A stretch of DNA of 64,000 nucleotides from Neomesorhizobium albiziae (GTDB lineage: Bacteria > Pseudomonadota > Alphaproteobacteria > Rhizobiales > Rhizobiaceae): NCBI RefSeq assembly GCF_900114255.1, contig NZ_FOSL01000023.1, forward strand, positions 18,427-82,426, given 5' to 3'. Shown here in pieces: positions 1-9,268 of this stretch (positions are counted from its first letter, which is position 1; each line of letters starts with the position of its first letter). Position numbers and translations under genes: made by a program. Under the pieces are notes generated by a model. That model was not told the DNA's origin, did no database searches, and saw only the letters and a list, made by a program, of their open reading frames with translations.

Positions 1-360
1 GCGAACGAGGTCGGCGGTGGTGATCGGCTTGACCAAGAAGTCGGCGACCTGAAGCTGCACCAGGATGCGCACTGCGGCAGCGTTGAACTCCTGGGTGACG
101 ACGACTACCGGCGTCCGCCCTTCGAGCCGCCGGGTAATGCGTTGCAGCGCCTCGATCTCCTCCAGCCGCGCGGCATCCATATCGACAATGACAGCGCCAC
201 CGTCGACCTCCTGGATCTCACTCCGCAACTCGGTGACATTTTTCTCCACGGTGACAAGCTGGATCATGTCGGATTGCGCGAAGGCCGCGCGGACATCCTG
301 CAGAAACAGCCTGTCGGTCGAGACGAGCACGACCCGCTTTAGTTTGACGGTGTTTGCCAT
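1..360 (-). CDS. cpaE: CpaE/TadZ-like pilus assembly protein, N-terminal part (cut by window edge)
   Basis: The first 120 residues are visible; the rest lies outside the window. The start ATG (358-360) has a GAGGAAT ribosome site just upstream. The segment reads as a response-regulator-like receiver domain: beta strand RVVLVSTD, acidic pocket in AVIVDMDAARL, strand PVVVVTQE and a late FLVKPIT motif. CpaE/TadZ proteins have such a pseudo-receiver before a MinD-like ATPase domain and position the Tad pilus machine at the pole. Only the receiver is seen; the ATPase part is inferred from family and context, since cpaB and cpaC precede it on the same strand. Confidence 0.8.
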   Translation of the reverse strand, partial: MANTVKLKRVVLVSTDRLFLQDVRAAFAQSDMIQLVTVEKNVTELRSEIQEVDGGAVIVDMDAARLEEIEALQRITRRLEGRTPVVVVTQEFNAAAVRILVQLQVADFLVKPITTADLVR

Positions 361-375
361 CGTAATTCCTCGCCA

Positions 376-642
376 TCACTCGGTTGTTGACGGCGCCGCA
401 GGCTGTGACGGCGCGTCAGCTGGCGACGCATTCGCCTGTGAATTCCGGTCGGCCGGCACCCTGAGCTTGGTGTGCTGGACCCCCGGCTGCCAGGGATCGA
501 CCATCTGCATCACCGTGTTGGCATACATCGCATTGCCGGCGGAGGAGGTCAGCCCGTCGGCGCGCGTATAGTCTTCCGTCGTGCAGCCTGCCCCAGCAGC
601 GGCGGCCAGCAATGCGAAGCCAATCTTCAAAATGTTCGCCAT
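376..642 (-). CDS. Small lipoprotein in the Tad pilus operon
   Basis: 88 residues. A short hydrophobic leader ends in AGAGC, a lipobox-like site with Cys at residue 20, followed by CTTEDYTRADGLTSSAGNAM, a conserved NTVMQMVDPWQPGV stretch and a Ser/Pro/Ala-rich tail. Similar short lipoproteins with the MQMVDPWP signature are familiar from rhizobial genomes but have no known function. It occupies the slot between cpaC and cpaE where Tad loci usually carry cpaD, yet is under half the usual CpaD length and shows no clear CpaD signature. ATG start with AAGGAA upstream; very short spacing to both neighbours indicates one transcript. Confidence 0.7.
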   Translation of the reverse strand: MANILKIGFALLAAAAGAGCTTEDYTRADGLTSSAGNAMYANTVMQMVDPWQPGVQHTKLRVPADRNSQANASPADAPSQPAAPSTTE

Positions 643-646
643 GGGA

Positions 647-2074
647 TCATTCCTTCGGCAGGTCGAGAAAGTGGCCGGACGTCACGACGAGCCTTGGCTG
701 GGCGGCCGATGCCCCTCCGGCCGCGTTACCGGCGGAAGATACCTTCACCTCTTCGGTGTTGCCGAGGAAGTAATCGACGTTGCTTGCCGGCACGGTGGTG
801 TCGAGTGGCGTCAGCGGCTTTTTCGAGGGATCGATCGGCTTGACCAGGTATGGGGTGACGATGATCACCAGTTCGGTCTCCCGGCGCATGTAGGATTTCG
901 AGCTGAACAGAGGCCCGAGCACCGGCAACTTGCCGAGGCCCGGCAGTTGCTGCGTTGCGATATCGTTCTGGGTCTGCAGCAATCCGGCCATCATGAAGCT
1001 CTGGCCGCTCTTCAAGTCGATCGACGTGCTGGCGCGGCGGACGATGAAGCCGGGAACCGAAATATCGCCGATCTGATAGGACGCTGATGCATCGACCGAC
1101 GACACTTCCGGCGCAATATCGAGGCTGATCAGGCTGTCCTTCAGCACGGTCGGTTTGAAATCGAGCCCGATGCCGTATTTCTTGTAAGTAACGGCGATCT
1201 GGCCTTCGTCCGCCGAAACGGGGATCGGGAATTCGCCGCCGGCAAGAAAGCTCGCTGTCTGGCCGGAGCGCGCGATCAGATTGGGTTCGGCCAGGCGCCT
1301 CGCCAGTCCGCGCTCTTCCAGCGCCTTGATGGCGATATCGATTGAGGCGCCGTTGGAGAGCAGCCGTCCGACGATCTCACCGGTGCCGGCTGCCGGTATC
1401 TCGCCGGGATCAATGATGATATCGCGGCCGTCGAGGCCATAAGCGAAATTGGCGCTGTATTTGGCGCCAAGCTGCTGCCCCGCCTGGCGGTTGATCTCCA
1501 CGAAGCGGACGTTGAGCTGGACCTGCTGCGAGGAGGAGATGTCGACCGAGTTGATGACTTCCTCGTCGCCGGAAAAGCGGGTGGCAATCTTGGCCGCTTT
1601 CTCTGCCGCTACAGCGTCATTGGCCGATCCGGAAAGCACCAGGCGGCCGTTGGCGGAGCTCACATCGATGTCGGCATCGGGAACGGAGTTGCGGATTGTC
1701 GTGGCAAGTCGATCAGTATCCAGCGTCACCTCGACATCGATGGTGCCCACCAGTTGTTTGTTCTCGTCGAACAGCGCAATGCCCGTGGTGCCGAGATTGT
1801 TGCCCAGAACATAGAACGACTTGTCGGTGAGCGGATTGACGTTGGCGATCTCGGGATCGCCGATGACGATCTCATAAAACGCCGCATTGGTTTTGATCGT
1901 CTTCGGCTTGCCCTTGGCAACCTTGAGCGTGGTGTTCCTGGTCGAAGAAATCTGCACCACGTCGCCGGCCGCGAAGCTCGCTTCCGTAACCGCCACACCA
2001 ATCGTCAATCCCGCAGCGAGGGCCACAAAGCCCGCACGCGCATGCCGATTGCATTTGCCTGCCCACCCAAACAT
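647..2074 (-). CDS. cpaC: Tad/Flp pilus outer-membrane secretin CpaC (RcpA)
   Basis: 475 residues. A signal peptide (GFVALAAGLTIGVAVTEASFA) leads into an N-terminal periplasmic domain (about 35-125), a BON-like segment (about 130-185) and the C-terminal secretin core with the VPGF and LVIIVTPYLV strands near the end. The protein forms the outer-membrane channel for the Flp pilus. I prefer ATG 2072-2074 (GGGGA six bases upstream) to an in-frame ATG at 2105-2107, which lacks a ribosome site and would put a polar extension before the signal peptide. It follows cpaB closely on the same strand. Confidence 0.9.
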   Translation of the reverse strand: MFGWAGKCNRHARAGFVALAAGLTIGVAVTEASFAAGDVVQISSTRNTTLKVAKGKPKTIKTNAAFYEIVIGDPEIANVNPLTDKSFYVLGNNLGTTGIALFDENKQLVGTIDVEVTLDTDRLATTIRNSVPDADIDVSSANGRLVLSGSANDAVAAEKAAKIATRFSGDEEVINSVDISSSQQVQLNVRFVEINRQAGQQLGAKYSANFAYGLDGRDIIIDPGEIPAAGTGEIVGRLLSNGASIDIAIKALEERGLARRLAEPNLIARSGQTASFLAGGEFPIPVSADEGQIAVTYKKYGIGLDFKPTVLKDSLISLDIAPEVSSVDASASYQIGDISVPGFIVRRASTSIDLKSGQSFMMAGLLQTQNDIATQQLPGLGKLPVLGPLFSSKSYMRRETELVIIVTPYLVKPIDPSKKPLTPLDTTVPASNVDYFLGNTEEVKVSSAGNAAGGASAAQPRLVVTSGHFLDLPKE

Positions 2075-2112
2075 CGTCTTCGTCCCCAAACCGGCGCCCA
2101 CCGGCATTCAAA

Positions 2113-3033
2113 TCAGTCGACCGGAGCCACCACCTGATAGGTCTCCGCTTCCATTCCCCGTGTCACGATGACCGTCTTTCGCATCGGCTCCGCCGGCGCT
2201 GCGGCTTCTATGAGATTGCTTGCCCCCGCAGCAACAGAACCGCCAAATGCCGAGATTGTTGTAACGCCATCCACCGAAGTACCGCCGTCCGAAGCGCGCA
2301 GCGACAGCGACAGCGAACCGACGTTACGGGCAAGAGCGACTTTCTGCGCGCCGTCCGTCGTCACCTCGATGGTCACGGAATTGGCGACCTGCGGGCTGGT
2401 CTGGCGTTCGTCGGCACCCTGCCCGACCGTCAGAACCTTCACGTTTTCCACCACGATCTCGGTCGTGATGGTGGCGCCCGCAGCCCCCTTGGCGTTGTCG
2501 GAGGTTTCATCGATGGCGCCGGCGTCCCGCGTCAACACGACATCGACGCGGTCGCCCGGCGTCACAAAACCGCCGACGCCGGCGATCTCGTCGGTCTTGA
2601 TGGTGACCGCCCGCATGCCCGGCGACAACAGATTGGACAGGGTCGCCCGGCCGTTCGGACCTGACAGCTTGGCAAGCAGCACCGGCTCGTTGGCCTCGAC
2701 CGGCGACAGCACCACCCGGCTGCCTTTGGCGAGCAATTCGTCGATGCTGGCGAAAGCGCCTTGCGGCAGCGAGTCCTGCGGCCACGGTATCTCGGAAAGC
2801 TGGGCGCGGTCGAGCGGCATGCCAAAGCGCAGCGGCGCGTTTGCGACCACGATGGTCTTGAATGTCACTTTCGGCGCGGCCGATTCCGGTATTTCTACCG
2901 ACACTTCGTGGACGCGGGCGCTTGCGGCGCTCTTGATCCACACGTCGGCCGCAAAGATCGACGCAGCGCCGACAACGGCAGCGATGCCGATCATGGTAAT
3001 GGCCTTGCCCCTCACGCCCTTATTCCTCGTCAT
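2113..3033 (-). CDS. cpaB: Tad/Flp pilus assembly protein CpaB (RcpC)
   Basis: 306 residues. One N-terminal membrane segment (AITMIGIAAVVGAASIFAA), then a SAF domain (VANAPLRFGMPLDRAQLSEI, VEANEPVLLAKLSG) and an RcpC-type domain with the VTPGDRVDVVLT motif. CpaB proteins sit in the periplasm and are thought to organise or gate the CpaC secretin. The ATG at 3031-3033 is chosen; the frame is open back to a TTG at 3081, but that lacks a ribosome site and adds a polar stretch before the membrane helix. It is the first visible gene of the minus-strand pilus operon and diverges from parE. Confidence 0.88.
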   Translation of the reverse strand: MTRNKGVRGKAITMIGIAAVVGAASIFAADVWIKSAASARVHEVSVEIPESAAPKVTFKTIVVANAPLRFGMPLDRAQLSEIPWPQDSLPQGAFASIDELLAKGSRVVLSPVEANEPVLLAKLSGPNGRATLSNLLSPGMRAVTIKTDEIAGVGGFVTPGDRVDVVLTRDAGAIDETSDNAKGAAGATITTEIVVENVKVLTVGQGADERQTSPQVANSVTIEVTTDGAQKVALARNVGSLSLSLRASDGGTSVDGVTTISAFGGSVAAGASNLIEAAAPAEPMRKTVIVTRGMEAETYQVVAPVD

Positions 3034-3254
3034 GCCTGCTTTTTGTTTCGAAAGTGACGCTAGGCGCGAAATGCTAAACAATTAGAGGTAAAGCAGATCG
3101 GTACTGGACCTATATCGTGGGGCGTGGTTATCGAAGGCTTTAGAAAACCCGCTTATCTGGAACGATCCCCTGCCTCGAACGGAACAGGAACCTCTGTCCT
3201 TTTCCAGGCAAAGCGTGGCAATATCGATTGCGATTCGCACGACCGAAAGCATCC

Positions 3255-5318
3255 ATGGACGACAGCAACGACCTTTTTTCAAACCTCGGCAAGCAGCAGC
3301 CTGAATCCGCCCCGCGCGCGTCGTCGCGTCCGGCGGATCCGCTGGTGCAAGCGGCAAGGAAGGCGTCCGCGGTGAAGGACGCCAGCGAAAGCTACAGCGC
3401 CGCCGACATCGAGGTCCTCGAAGGGCTGGAGCCGGTGCGCCGGCGTCCCGGCATGTATATCGGCGGCACCGACGAAAAGGCGCTGCACCACCTGTTCGCC
3501 GAGGTCATCGACAATTCGATGGACGAAGCAGTCGCCGGCCATGCGACCTTCATCGAGGTGGAGCTTTCGGCGGACGGCTTCCTGACGGTGACCGACAACG
3601 GGCGCGGCATTCCGGTCGATCCGCATCCGAAGTTCAAGGACAAGTCGGCGCTCGAAGTCATCATGACGACGCTGCACGCCGGCGGCAAATTTGATTCCAA
3701 GGTTTACGAAACGTCGGGCGGCCTGCACGGCGTCGGCATCTCGGTTGTCAACGCCCTGTCGGACCATCTCGAGGTCGAAGTGGCGCGCGGCCGTCAGCTC
3801 TACCGGCAACGGTTTTCGCGGGGTGTCCCGCAAACCGGCCTGGAAAAGCTGGGCGACGTGCAAAACCGCCGCGGCACCCGGACCCGCTTCCACCCCGACC
3901 CCGATATTTTTGGAAAGCACGCGCAATTCGAGCCCGCCAGGCTCTACCGTATGGCGCGCTCGAAGGCCTATCTGTTCGGCGGCGTCGAAATCCGCTGGTT
4001 CTGCGATCCGCTGCTGATCAAGGAGAAGGACGCTACGCCGGCCAAGGCCGTCTTCCATTTCCCAGGTGGATTGAAAGATTATCTCGCCGCGTCGCTGGGC
4101 GATGAATTCCAGGTCACCCGCGAGGCATTCGCGGGCAAGAGCGAAAAAACCGGCGGCCACGGCTCGGTCGAATGGGCAGTCACCTGGTACGGCGGCGACG
4201 GTTTCCTCAATTCCTACTGCAACACCATTCCGACACATGAGGGCGGCACCCACGAAATGGGCTTCCGCAACGTGCTGACGCGCGGCCTGAAGGCCTATGC
4301 CGATCTGATCGGCAACAAGCGCGCCACCGTCGTCACCAGCGAGGATGTGATGATCTCGGCGGCAGGCATGCTTTCGGTGTTCATCCGCGAGCCGGAATTC
4401 GTCGGCCAGACCAAGGACAAGCTGGCAACCGTCGAGGCGATCCGCATCGTCGAAAGCGCGCTGCGCGATCCGTTCGACCACTGGCTTGCGGACAACCCCC
4501 AGGAGGCGACAAAGCTTCTCGACTGGGTGATCGCGCGCGCCGACGAGCGGGTACGGCGCCGGCAGGAGAAGGAGGTCAGCCGCAAGAGCGCGGTGCGCAA
4601 GCTGCGGCTGCCCGGAAAGCTCGCCGATTGCACGCAGAACGCAGCCGCTGGTGCTGAAATCTTCATCGTCGAAGGCGATTCCGCCGGCGGCTCGGCCAAG
4701 CAGGCGCGTGACCGCTCGATGCAGGCAATCCTCCCTTTACGCGGAAAAATCCTCAACGTTGCAAGCGCGGGCGCCGACAAGCTGACCGCCAACCAGCAGA
4801 TCGCCGACCTTATACAGGCGCTCGGCTGCGGCACACGGTCGAAATACCGCGAGGAAGACCTGCGTTACGATCGCGTGATCATCATGACCGACGCCGACGT
4901 CGACGGCGCCCACATCGCCTCGCTGCTGATCACCTTCTTCTATCAGGAGATGCCCGATCTTATCCGTGGCGGCCACCTCTATATGGCGGTGCCGCCGCTC
5001 TACAGCCTGCGGCAAGGCGGCAAGGTTGCCTATGCCCGCGACGACTCCCACAAGGACGAGCTTCTGCGAACCGAATTCACCGGACGGGGAAAGATCGAGA
5101 TCGGCCGCTTCAAGGGTCTTGGCGAGATGATGGCGAGCCAACTCAAGGAAACGACGATGGACCCGAAGAAGCGCATGCTGCTGCGCGTCGAAGTCCGCGA
5201 CGATGCCGCGGCGACCAAGGCTTCGGTCGACGCGCTGATGGGCACCAAGCCGGAGGCTCGCTTCCGCTTCATCCAGGAACGGTCGGAATTCGCCGAGGCG
5301 GAAGAACTGGATATCTAA
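3255..5318 (+). CDS. parE: DNA topoisomerase IV subunit B
   Basis: 687 residues. ATP-dependent type II topoisomerase subunit that decatenates chromosomes together with ParC. GHKL ATPase signatures are clear: RRRPGMYIGG, EVIDNSMDEA, DNGRGIP and GGLHGVGISVVNALS. The TOPRIM domain shows EGDSAGG and the acidic DADVDGAHI, and the tail has GRFKGLGEM. This pattern and the IPVDPHPK loop fit ParE rather than GyrB. The ATG at 3255 is preferred to an upstream in-frame TTG (3228). It stands alone on the plus strand, divergent from the pilus operon. Confidence 0.94.
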   Translation: MDDSNDLFSNLGKQQPESAPRASSRPADPLVQAARKASAVKDASESYSAADIEVLEGLEPVRRRPGMYIGGTDEKALHHLFAEVIDNSMDEAVAGHATFIEVELSADGFLTVTDNGRGIPVDPHPKFKDKSALEVIMTTLHAGGKFDSKVYETSGGLHGVGISVVNALSDHLEVEVARGRQLYRQRFSRGVPQTGLEKLGDVQNRRGTRTRFHPDPDIFGKHAQFEPARLYRMARSKAYLFGGVEIRWFCDPLLIKEKDATPAKAVFHFPGGLKDYLAASLGDEFQVTREAFAGKSEKTGGHGSVEWAVTWYGGDGFLNSYCNTIPTHEGGTHEMGFRNVLTRGLKAYADLIGNKRATVVTSEDVMISAAGMLSVFIREPEFVGQTKDKLATVEAIRIVESALRDPFDHWLADNPQEATKLLDWVIARADERVRRRQEKEVSRKSAVRKLRLPGKLADCTQNAAAGAEIFIVEGDSAGGSAKQARDRSMQAILPLRGKILNVASAGADKLTANQQIADLIQALGCGTRSKYREEDLRYDRVIIMTDADVDGAHIASLLITFFYQEMPDLIRGGHLYMAVPPLYSLRQGGKVAYARDDSHKDELLRTEFTGRGKIEIGRFKGLGEMMASQLKETTMDPKKRMLLRVEVRDDAAATKASVDALMGTKPEARFRFIQERSEFAEAEELDI

Positions 5319-5345
5319 AGGTTTTAGTGTCCATTTCGATTCCGA

Positions 5346-5564
5346 TTAGCGGACGCGTACGTAACCAGGGATATTGCAGATCCCACCCGTCACGTTGAGT
5401 TCCTTCTCACGGCGCAGTTGCGGACAATTCCCATAATCATCCTGGGTCTCAAAAACGACATAGCCCTGCGCATCAAATAGCGCGCCTGGGAAGAGTTCGA
5501 GGTGATTGTACCAACGACCATCCTCCCGATAGAGAGCGTGCTTGGCATCCACGCCATTCAACAT
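5346..5564 (-). CDS. Short hypothetical protein, possible fragment of a nuclease-type protein
   Basis: 72 residues with an unusually aromatic, well-formed sequence (YREDGRWYNHLELFPGALF then a GGICNIPGYVRV end). The pattern of an aromatic strand, a ready-to-fold linker and a final IPGY strand recalls the C-terminal tail that follows HNH-type domains in some alphaproteobacterial proteins, but no HNH core is present here. ATG start with GGAAAT upstream. It lies convergent between parE and a hydrolase gene. It could be a complete small gene or the remnant of a larger one; I cannot tell which. Confidence 0.45.
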   Translation of the reverse strand: MLNGVDAKHALYREDGRWYNHLELFPGALFDAQGYVVFETQDDYGNCPQLRREKELNVTGGICNIPGYVRVR

Positions 5565-5623
5565 TCAATTTCCGGCCAATTGGCGCAACCATGGTCCCTG
5601 ATCTTCACTATTCCTGTTAGATC

Positions 5624-6433
5624 ATGCAAGAAAATCGGATTGTGGTTTACCTCCTGCCGCTGCTTGTCGCAGCCCTCGCCTATACAGCCCTTGTCGGCCT
5701 GATCTATGTCTCGCAACGCGCCATCCTCTATCCCGGTGCCGGCGCAGGATTCATGCCGGAGGCTCCGGCATGGGGCGAGGCGGTTTCCATCGCCACGCCC
5801 GATGGCGAGAAGCTTCACGGGCTCCACCAGCGGGGGGACGCCGGAAGTCCGACGGTTCTCTTTTTTCTCGGAAATGCCGATCGAGCGGCCAATCACGACC
5901 TCCTCGCGAGCAGGTTGACCGAAAGAGGCATCGGGCTGCTGGCTCTCTCCTATCGTGGATATCCGGGCTCGACCGGCTCGCCGAGCGAAGCGGGGCTGCT
6001 GACCGACGGCATCGCCGCGTTTGACTGGCTTTCGGCGCGCTCCGGGGGCGGGATCGTTGTGCTGGGCCAGTCGCTGGGCAGCGGTGTCGCCGTCAATACG
6101 GCTTCGGAAAGACCTGCCGCTGGGGTGATCCTCGTGTCGGCCTACGTGTCCGTGCTCGCGCTCGCGAAATCGCATTATCCCTACCTGCCCGTCGGTCTCC
6201 TCCTCAAGGACAGGTTTCGCTCCGACCTGAAGATCGCCCGGGTGACCCAACCGAAGCTCTTCATCCATGGGCGGCGCGACGACGTCATCCCGCTTTCCTT
6301 TGGCGAAGCGTTGTACGCAATGGCGCCGGAACCAAAGGAAATGCTGATCTACGACGCCTACGGGCACAACGACCTGTGGGATGAGGGCATGCTCGGCGAT
6401 GTCGTCGGGTTCGTGCAGGGGCTAGGCCGCTGA
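5624..6433 (+). CDS. Membrane-anchored alpha/beta hydrolase (S33/ABHD13-like)
   Basis: 269 residues. An N-terminal hydrophobic anchor (residues about 7-30) precedes an alpha/beta-hydrolase fold. The nucleophile elbow is GQSLGSG, the acid lies in HGRRDDVIP, and the histidine in AYGHNDLW, so all three catalytic residues are present. The FFLGNADRAANH strand supplies the oxyanion region. Proteins of this size and layout are annotated as membrane-tethered serine hydrolases of unknown substrate. It is a single gene, and nothing around it indicates a pathway. Confidence 0.82.
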   Translation: MQENRIVVYLLPLLVAALAYTALVGLIYVSQRAILYPGAGAGFMPEAPAWGEAVSIATPDGEKLHGLHQRGDAGSPTVLFFLGNADRAANHDLLASRLTERGIGLLALSYRGYPGSTGSPSEAGLLTDGIAAFDWLSARSGGGIVVLGQSLGSGVAVNTASERPAAGVILVSAYVSVLALAKSHYPYLPVGLLLKDRFRSDLKIARVTQPKLFIHGRRDDVIPLSFGEALYAMAPEPKEMLIYDAYGHNDLWDEGMLGDVVGFVQGLGR

Positions 6434-6515
6434 TCCGGCGCTCTGTGCTGACACTACACTGTCAGGACCCCTCGGGTACCCTGAATGCAAGGCACGGTCG
6501 GCGGAGCAGGCTCGA

Positions 6516-7406
6516 ATGACGGAGATGGGCAGCGACCACAGGCACCTCGCCGGTGTTGCATTGGTGACCGGTTCGACGGTCTTTTTCGCGCTGGCCGGCG
6601 TATTCACCAAGTCGACGACTGCCGGTCCGTGGACAATCGCCGGCTGGCGCGGCTTAACCGGAGCGGCGCTGATCGCCGCCTATGTGTTATGGCGTCGCCG
6701 CCAGGGTGCAGGTGAGACGACATTGCGCCTCGGCTGGCGCGGCTGGTTGCTCACCGTCGTTGGGGCCGTGTCGAGCATCCTGTTCATCGCCTCTTTCAAA
6801 TATACTTATGTCGCCAACGTCGCGGTGATCTATGCGACCGTTCCATTCATCGCCGCTGCGATCGAATGGGCGTTGTTCCGCCAACGCCCGCGCTCGCGGA
6901 CCATGGCGACAGCAGCGATATCGTTCGCAGGGGTGGCGATCATCGTTTCGGGCGGCCTCGGCGCGGTAAACCTGTTTGGCGACCTGCTTGCCCTGGCGAT
7001 GACGGCGGGATGTGCACTTTACCTGGTGATGATCCGGGCCTTTCGCGACACCCCTGCGGTTTGGGCGGCGGCCGTCTCGGCGCTGATTCTATTTGCAGCA
7101 AGCTGGTTCGTCGTCGACCCTCTAGCCGTTTCCGCCAATGACGTCGTTGTGATGTGCGCTTTTGGCGTTTCTTTTGCGGTCGCAGTCATTTTATGGACCG
7201 AAGGCGCAAAGCTGCTGCCCGCGGCAGAGGCTGGATTGCTCGGCACCGCCGAAATTCCGCTCGCAGCGCTGTTTGCGTGGCTCCTGCTGGCGGAATTGCC
7301 GCCGGCAACCAGCGTCGTCGGTGGCGCGATAATTCTGGCCGCCGTTCTGGTTCATGCCGGCCGCGACATCGCAACCGTTCGAAAGGACGCGACCGCAGTC
7401 GGCTGA
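6516..7406 (+). CDS. DMT-superfamily transporter (two EamA domains)
   Basis: 296 residues with about ten hydrophobic helices arranged as two EamA repeats (first half about 12-140, second about 150-285). The helix ending LLGTAEIPLAALFAWLLLAE is the typical penultimate segment of this family. Members are inner-membrane exporters of amino acids or other small metabolites; the substrate cannot be read from sequence. ATG start after a GCGGAG stretch. It lies downstream of the hydrolase gene on the same strand with an 80-bp gap. Confidence 0.85.
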   Translation: MTEMGSDHRHLAGVALVTGSTVFFALAGVFTKSTTAGPWTIAGWRGLTGAALIAAYVLWRRRQGAGETTLRLGWRGWLLTVVGAVSSILFIASFKYTYVANVAVIYATVPFIAAAIEWALFRQRPRSRTMATAAISFAGVAIIVSGGLGAVNLFGDLLALAMTAGCALYLVMIRAFRDTPAVWAAAVSALILFAASWFVVDPLAVSANDVVVMCAFGVSFAVAVILWTEGAKLLPAAEAGLLGTAEIPLAALFAWLLLAELPPATSVVGGAIILAAVLVHAGRDIATVRKDATAVG

Positions 7407-7487
7407 TCGGCGATCAAATCCCTTTCTAAACTCGATTGAACATGTGCTTTCGACGTATCTTTGGGGTTAGCGTCCAGAGGAACTCCA

Positions 7488-7880
7488 ATGAAAGCCGTTA
7501 CTCACGGAAATCAACCACGAGAAGAGTGGCGATCAGGCGTAACAACCAGGATGCATGTTTCCGCCAGCAACGGCGCCACACAACTTTGCATATTCGAGCA
7601 ATGGATAGCACCTCAGGCGGGCGCGCCTACGCATTCACACCCGGTCGAGGAAGTGCTTACCGTCATTGCCGGTAAGGCGGACATGTGGATTGGCGAAAAC
7701 AATGCCATCCTGACCGCCGGGCAATCGCTTGTTGTTCCGGCCAACCGGGAGCACGGCTTCCGAAACATCGGCTCCGACACGCTTCATATTCATGCCGTAC
7801 TGGCCTCACCCATTTTCGAAGCGACGTTCGACATGGCCGCCGAACCGGTAAGGCGATGGCTTGCAGGGTCAGCCGGATAG
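7488..7880 (+). CDS. Cupin-domain protein
   Basis: 130 residues. A single conserved beta-barrel with both cupin motifs: THSHPVEEVLTVIAGKADM (metal ligands His, His, Glu) and VPANREHGFRN (last His). Such small mono-cupins can be dioxygenases, isomerases or ligand-binding regulators, and the substrate is not apparent. The start is ATG 7488 with AGAGGA ten bases upstream; the in-frame extension upstream has no ribosome site. A palindromic repeat element follows immediately. Confidence 0.8.
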   Translation: MKAVTHGNQPREEWRSGVTTRMHVSASNGATQLCIFEQWIAPQAGAPTHSHPVEEVLTVIAGKADMWIGENNAILTAGQSLVVPANREHGFRNIGSDTLHIHAVLASPIFEATFDMAAEPVRRWLAGSAG

Positions 7881-7894
7881 CACGCCCAACGGAC

Positions 7895-7996
7895 CTACAG
7901 CGCGTCGCGCCGAATGGGATTCGGCGGCCACGCTGTAGCTTGTTGTTTGTGCATGTCGTTTCTCCCGAAACCGAGGACACTTTCGGGCGACATGCA
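7895..7996. repeat. Intergenic palindromic element of rhizobial REP/RIME type
   Basis: Two imperfect palindromes side by side. The first runs from CTACAGCG (7895) to CGCTGTAG (ending 7938). The second runs from TGCATGTCG (7950) to CGACATGCA (ending 7996), with inner arms TCCCGAAA and TTTCGGG. It fills the gap between convergent genes and ends exactly at the TAA stop of the DUF2336 gene. Its CTACAGCG/CGCTGTAG ends recur at 44.97-45.01 kb, so it belongs to a repeated family within this window. Confidence 0.75.
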
Positions 7997-9118
7997 TTAA
8001 GCCGCGGCGATAGCCAGAGCGTGGCCGCGGGCATTTTCGCGCAGCGCTTCGAGATGAATCGATTTCAGCAGGCGGGCGAGTTCGCTGCCCTCTCCCGCCT
8101 CGCCGAGTTCCCTGAGCATCAGCCAGGTAACCTCCTGGGCGCCGGCGACACGTTTGCCGTTGGCAACCTCTCGCCACACTTTCAGCGCACGCAGGATGAC
8201 GGCATGGACAGTTATCGAAAGGCCGGCCTTGCGAAATAGCGATGCCAGCGCGACGTCCTGCCCGCCCGCCAGCAGCGCCCTCACCCGCGCCTCGCCCTGT
8301 GTAGTCAGCGCGACCAGTGCCGAGCCGAAAAAGTCGATCTTGCCGTGCGCTACCGCCCTTACGAGAAAGCTGGCTGTGAGATCGCCCCGGATGCGCAAAT
8401 GTTCGATCAGCGCCGCGAACTCGCTCGCATGAGTGGTGTCGATGAGCATCAGCGAAGCCCTGACGCAGGCCTCCCTGGTGATGCGCTCCGCACGAGCGGC
8501 CCCCATCATGGCGATCACCAGCGGCGAGGTTTTCAGCGCATCGCCAAGCTTGACCAGAAGCATGTGCCGGCAATCGGACGGCAGGCGCGCGTCGCGCAGC
8601 AAGGCTTCGCGCAATGGCGCGTTGTCACCGTGACGCTCGGCCATGCGGCGAAAGCTCAGCGACGCGATATCGGCGGAAGGATTGTCCAGCAGTGCCCGGC
8701 AGGCCTCTGCTTCGCCAACCTCCGCGATTGCCGCCGAGAGCGCCATCGAGACGGCCGGCCGCGCCGCAATGAGGCGTTGCGTGGCGCTGGCGCCGGAAGC
8801 CACGCGGTCGATCAGGTCGGAATCGGTGAGCAAAGGCGAGCGCGCGAGGATGAGGGCAGCAACTTCCGGCTGGTCTGCAGCAAGCGCGCTGACGATCTGC
8901 ATGGGCGCGTAACGGCTCATTGACAATGCATCAGCCAGCGCCAAGCGTACTTTCGCCGAGGGATCGTCAAGCAACAGGGTCAGCGCCGCTTCCGCGGCGC
9001 AACGGTCCTCAAACGGCAATTCGGCATTGATATAGGCACGCGCCAGGGCGCCAGCCGCCGCCGCGCGTTCCGAAACGCGCGCAGTCTGCATCCATTTCAG
9101 GAAATGCCCCACGACCAT
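7997..9118 (-). CDS. DUF2336-domain protein
   Basis: 373 residues, almost entirely alpha-helical and alanine-rich, with HEAT-like repeats ([37 protein letters not shown]). This is the DUF2336 architecture found widely in Rhizobiales and close relatives, with no settled biochemical role. ATG 9116-9118 is chosen; an in-frame TTG at 9139 is the alternative. It is transcribed away from the MaoC/lyase pair and shares a divergent promoter region of about 150 bp with it. Confidence 0.78.
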   Translation of the reverse strand: MVVGHFLKWMQTARVSERAAAAGALARAYINAELPFEDRCAAEAALTLLLDDPSAKVRLALADALSMSRYAPMQIVSALAADQPEVAALILARSPLLTDSDLIDRVASGASATQRLIAARPAVSMALSAAIAEVGEAEACRALLDNPSADIASLSFRRMAERHGDNAPLREALLRDARLPSDCRHMLLVKLGDALKTSPLVIAMMGAARAERITREACVRASLMLIDTTHASEFAALIEHLRIRGDLTASFLVRAVAHGKIDFFGSALVALTTQGEARVRALLAGGQDVALASLFRKAGLSITVHAVILRALKVWREVANGKRVAGAQEVTWLMLRELGEAGEGSELARLLKSIHLEALRENARGHALAIAAA

Positions 9119-9268
9119 CCGGTCCAAACCCCTTGCCAACCCGTCTCGGAGCTTAGGTGGAATTGGTTTACGAACGGTTCACCATGTTCGTTAATCCGAG
9201 CCTTGCAAAAAGCGGTTTCCACGCGGCGGAACGATGTTCTATCAACAGGCTACAACGGAGGAAGATGC

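Noticed and set aside
3279..4481. A 400-residue frame opposite parE
   Set aside because: Antisense shadow; parE is unambiguous on the plus strand.
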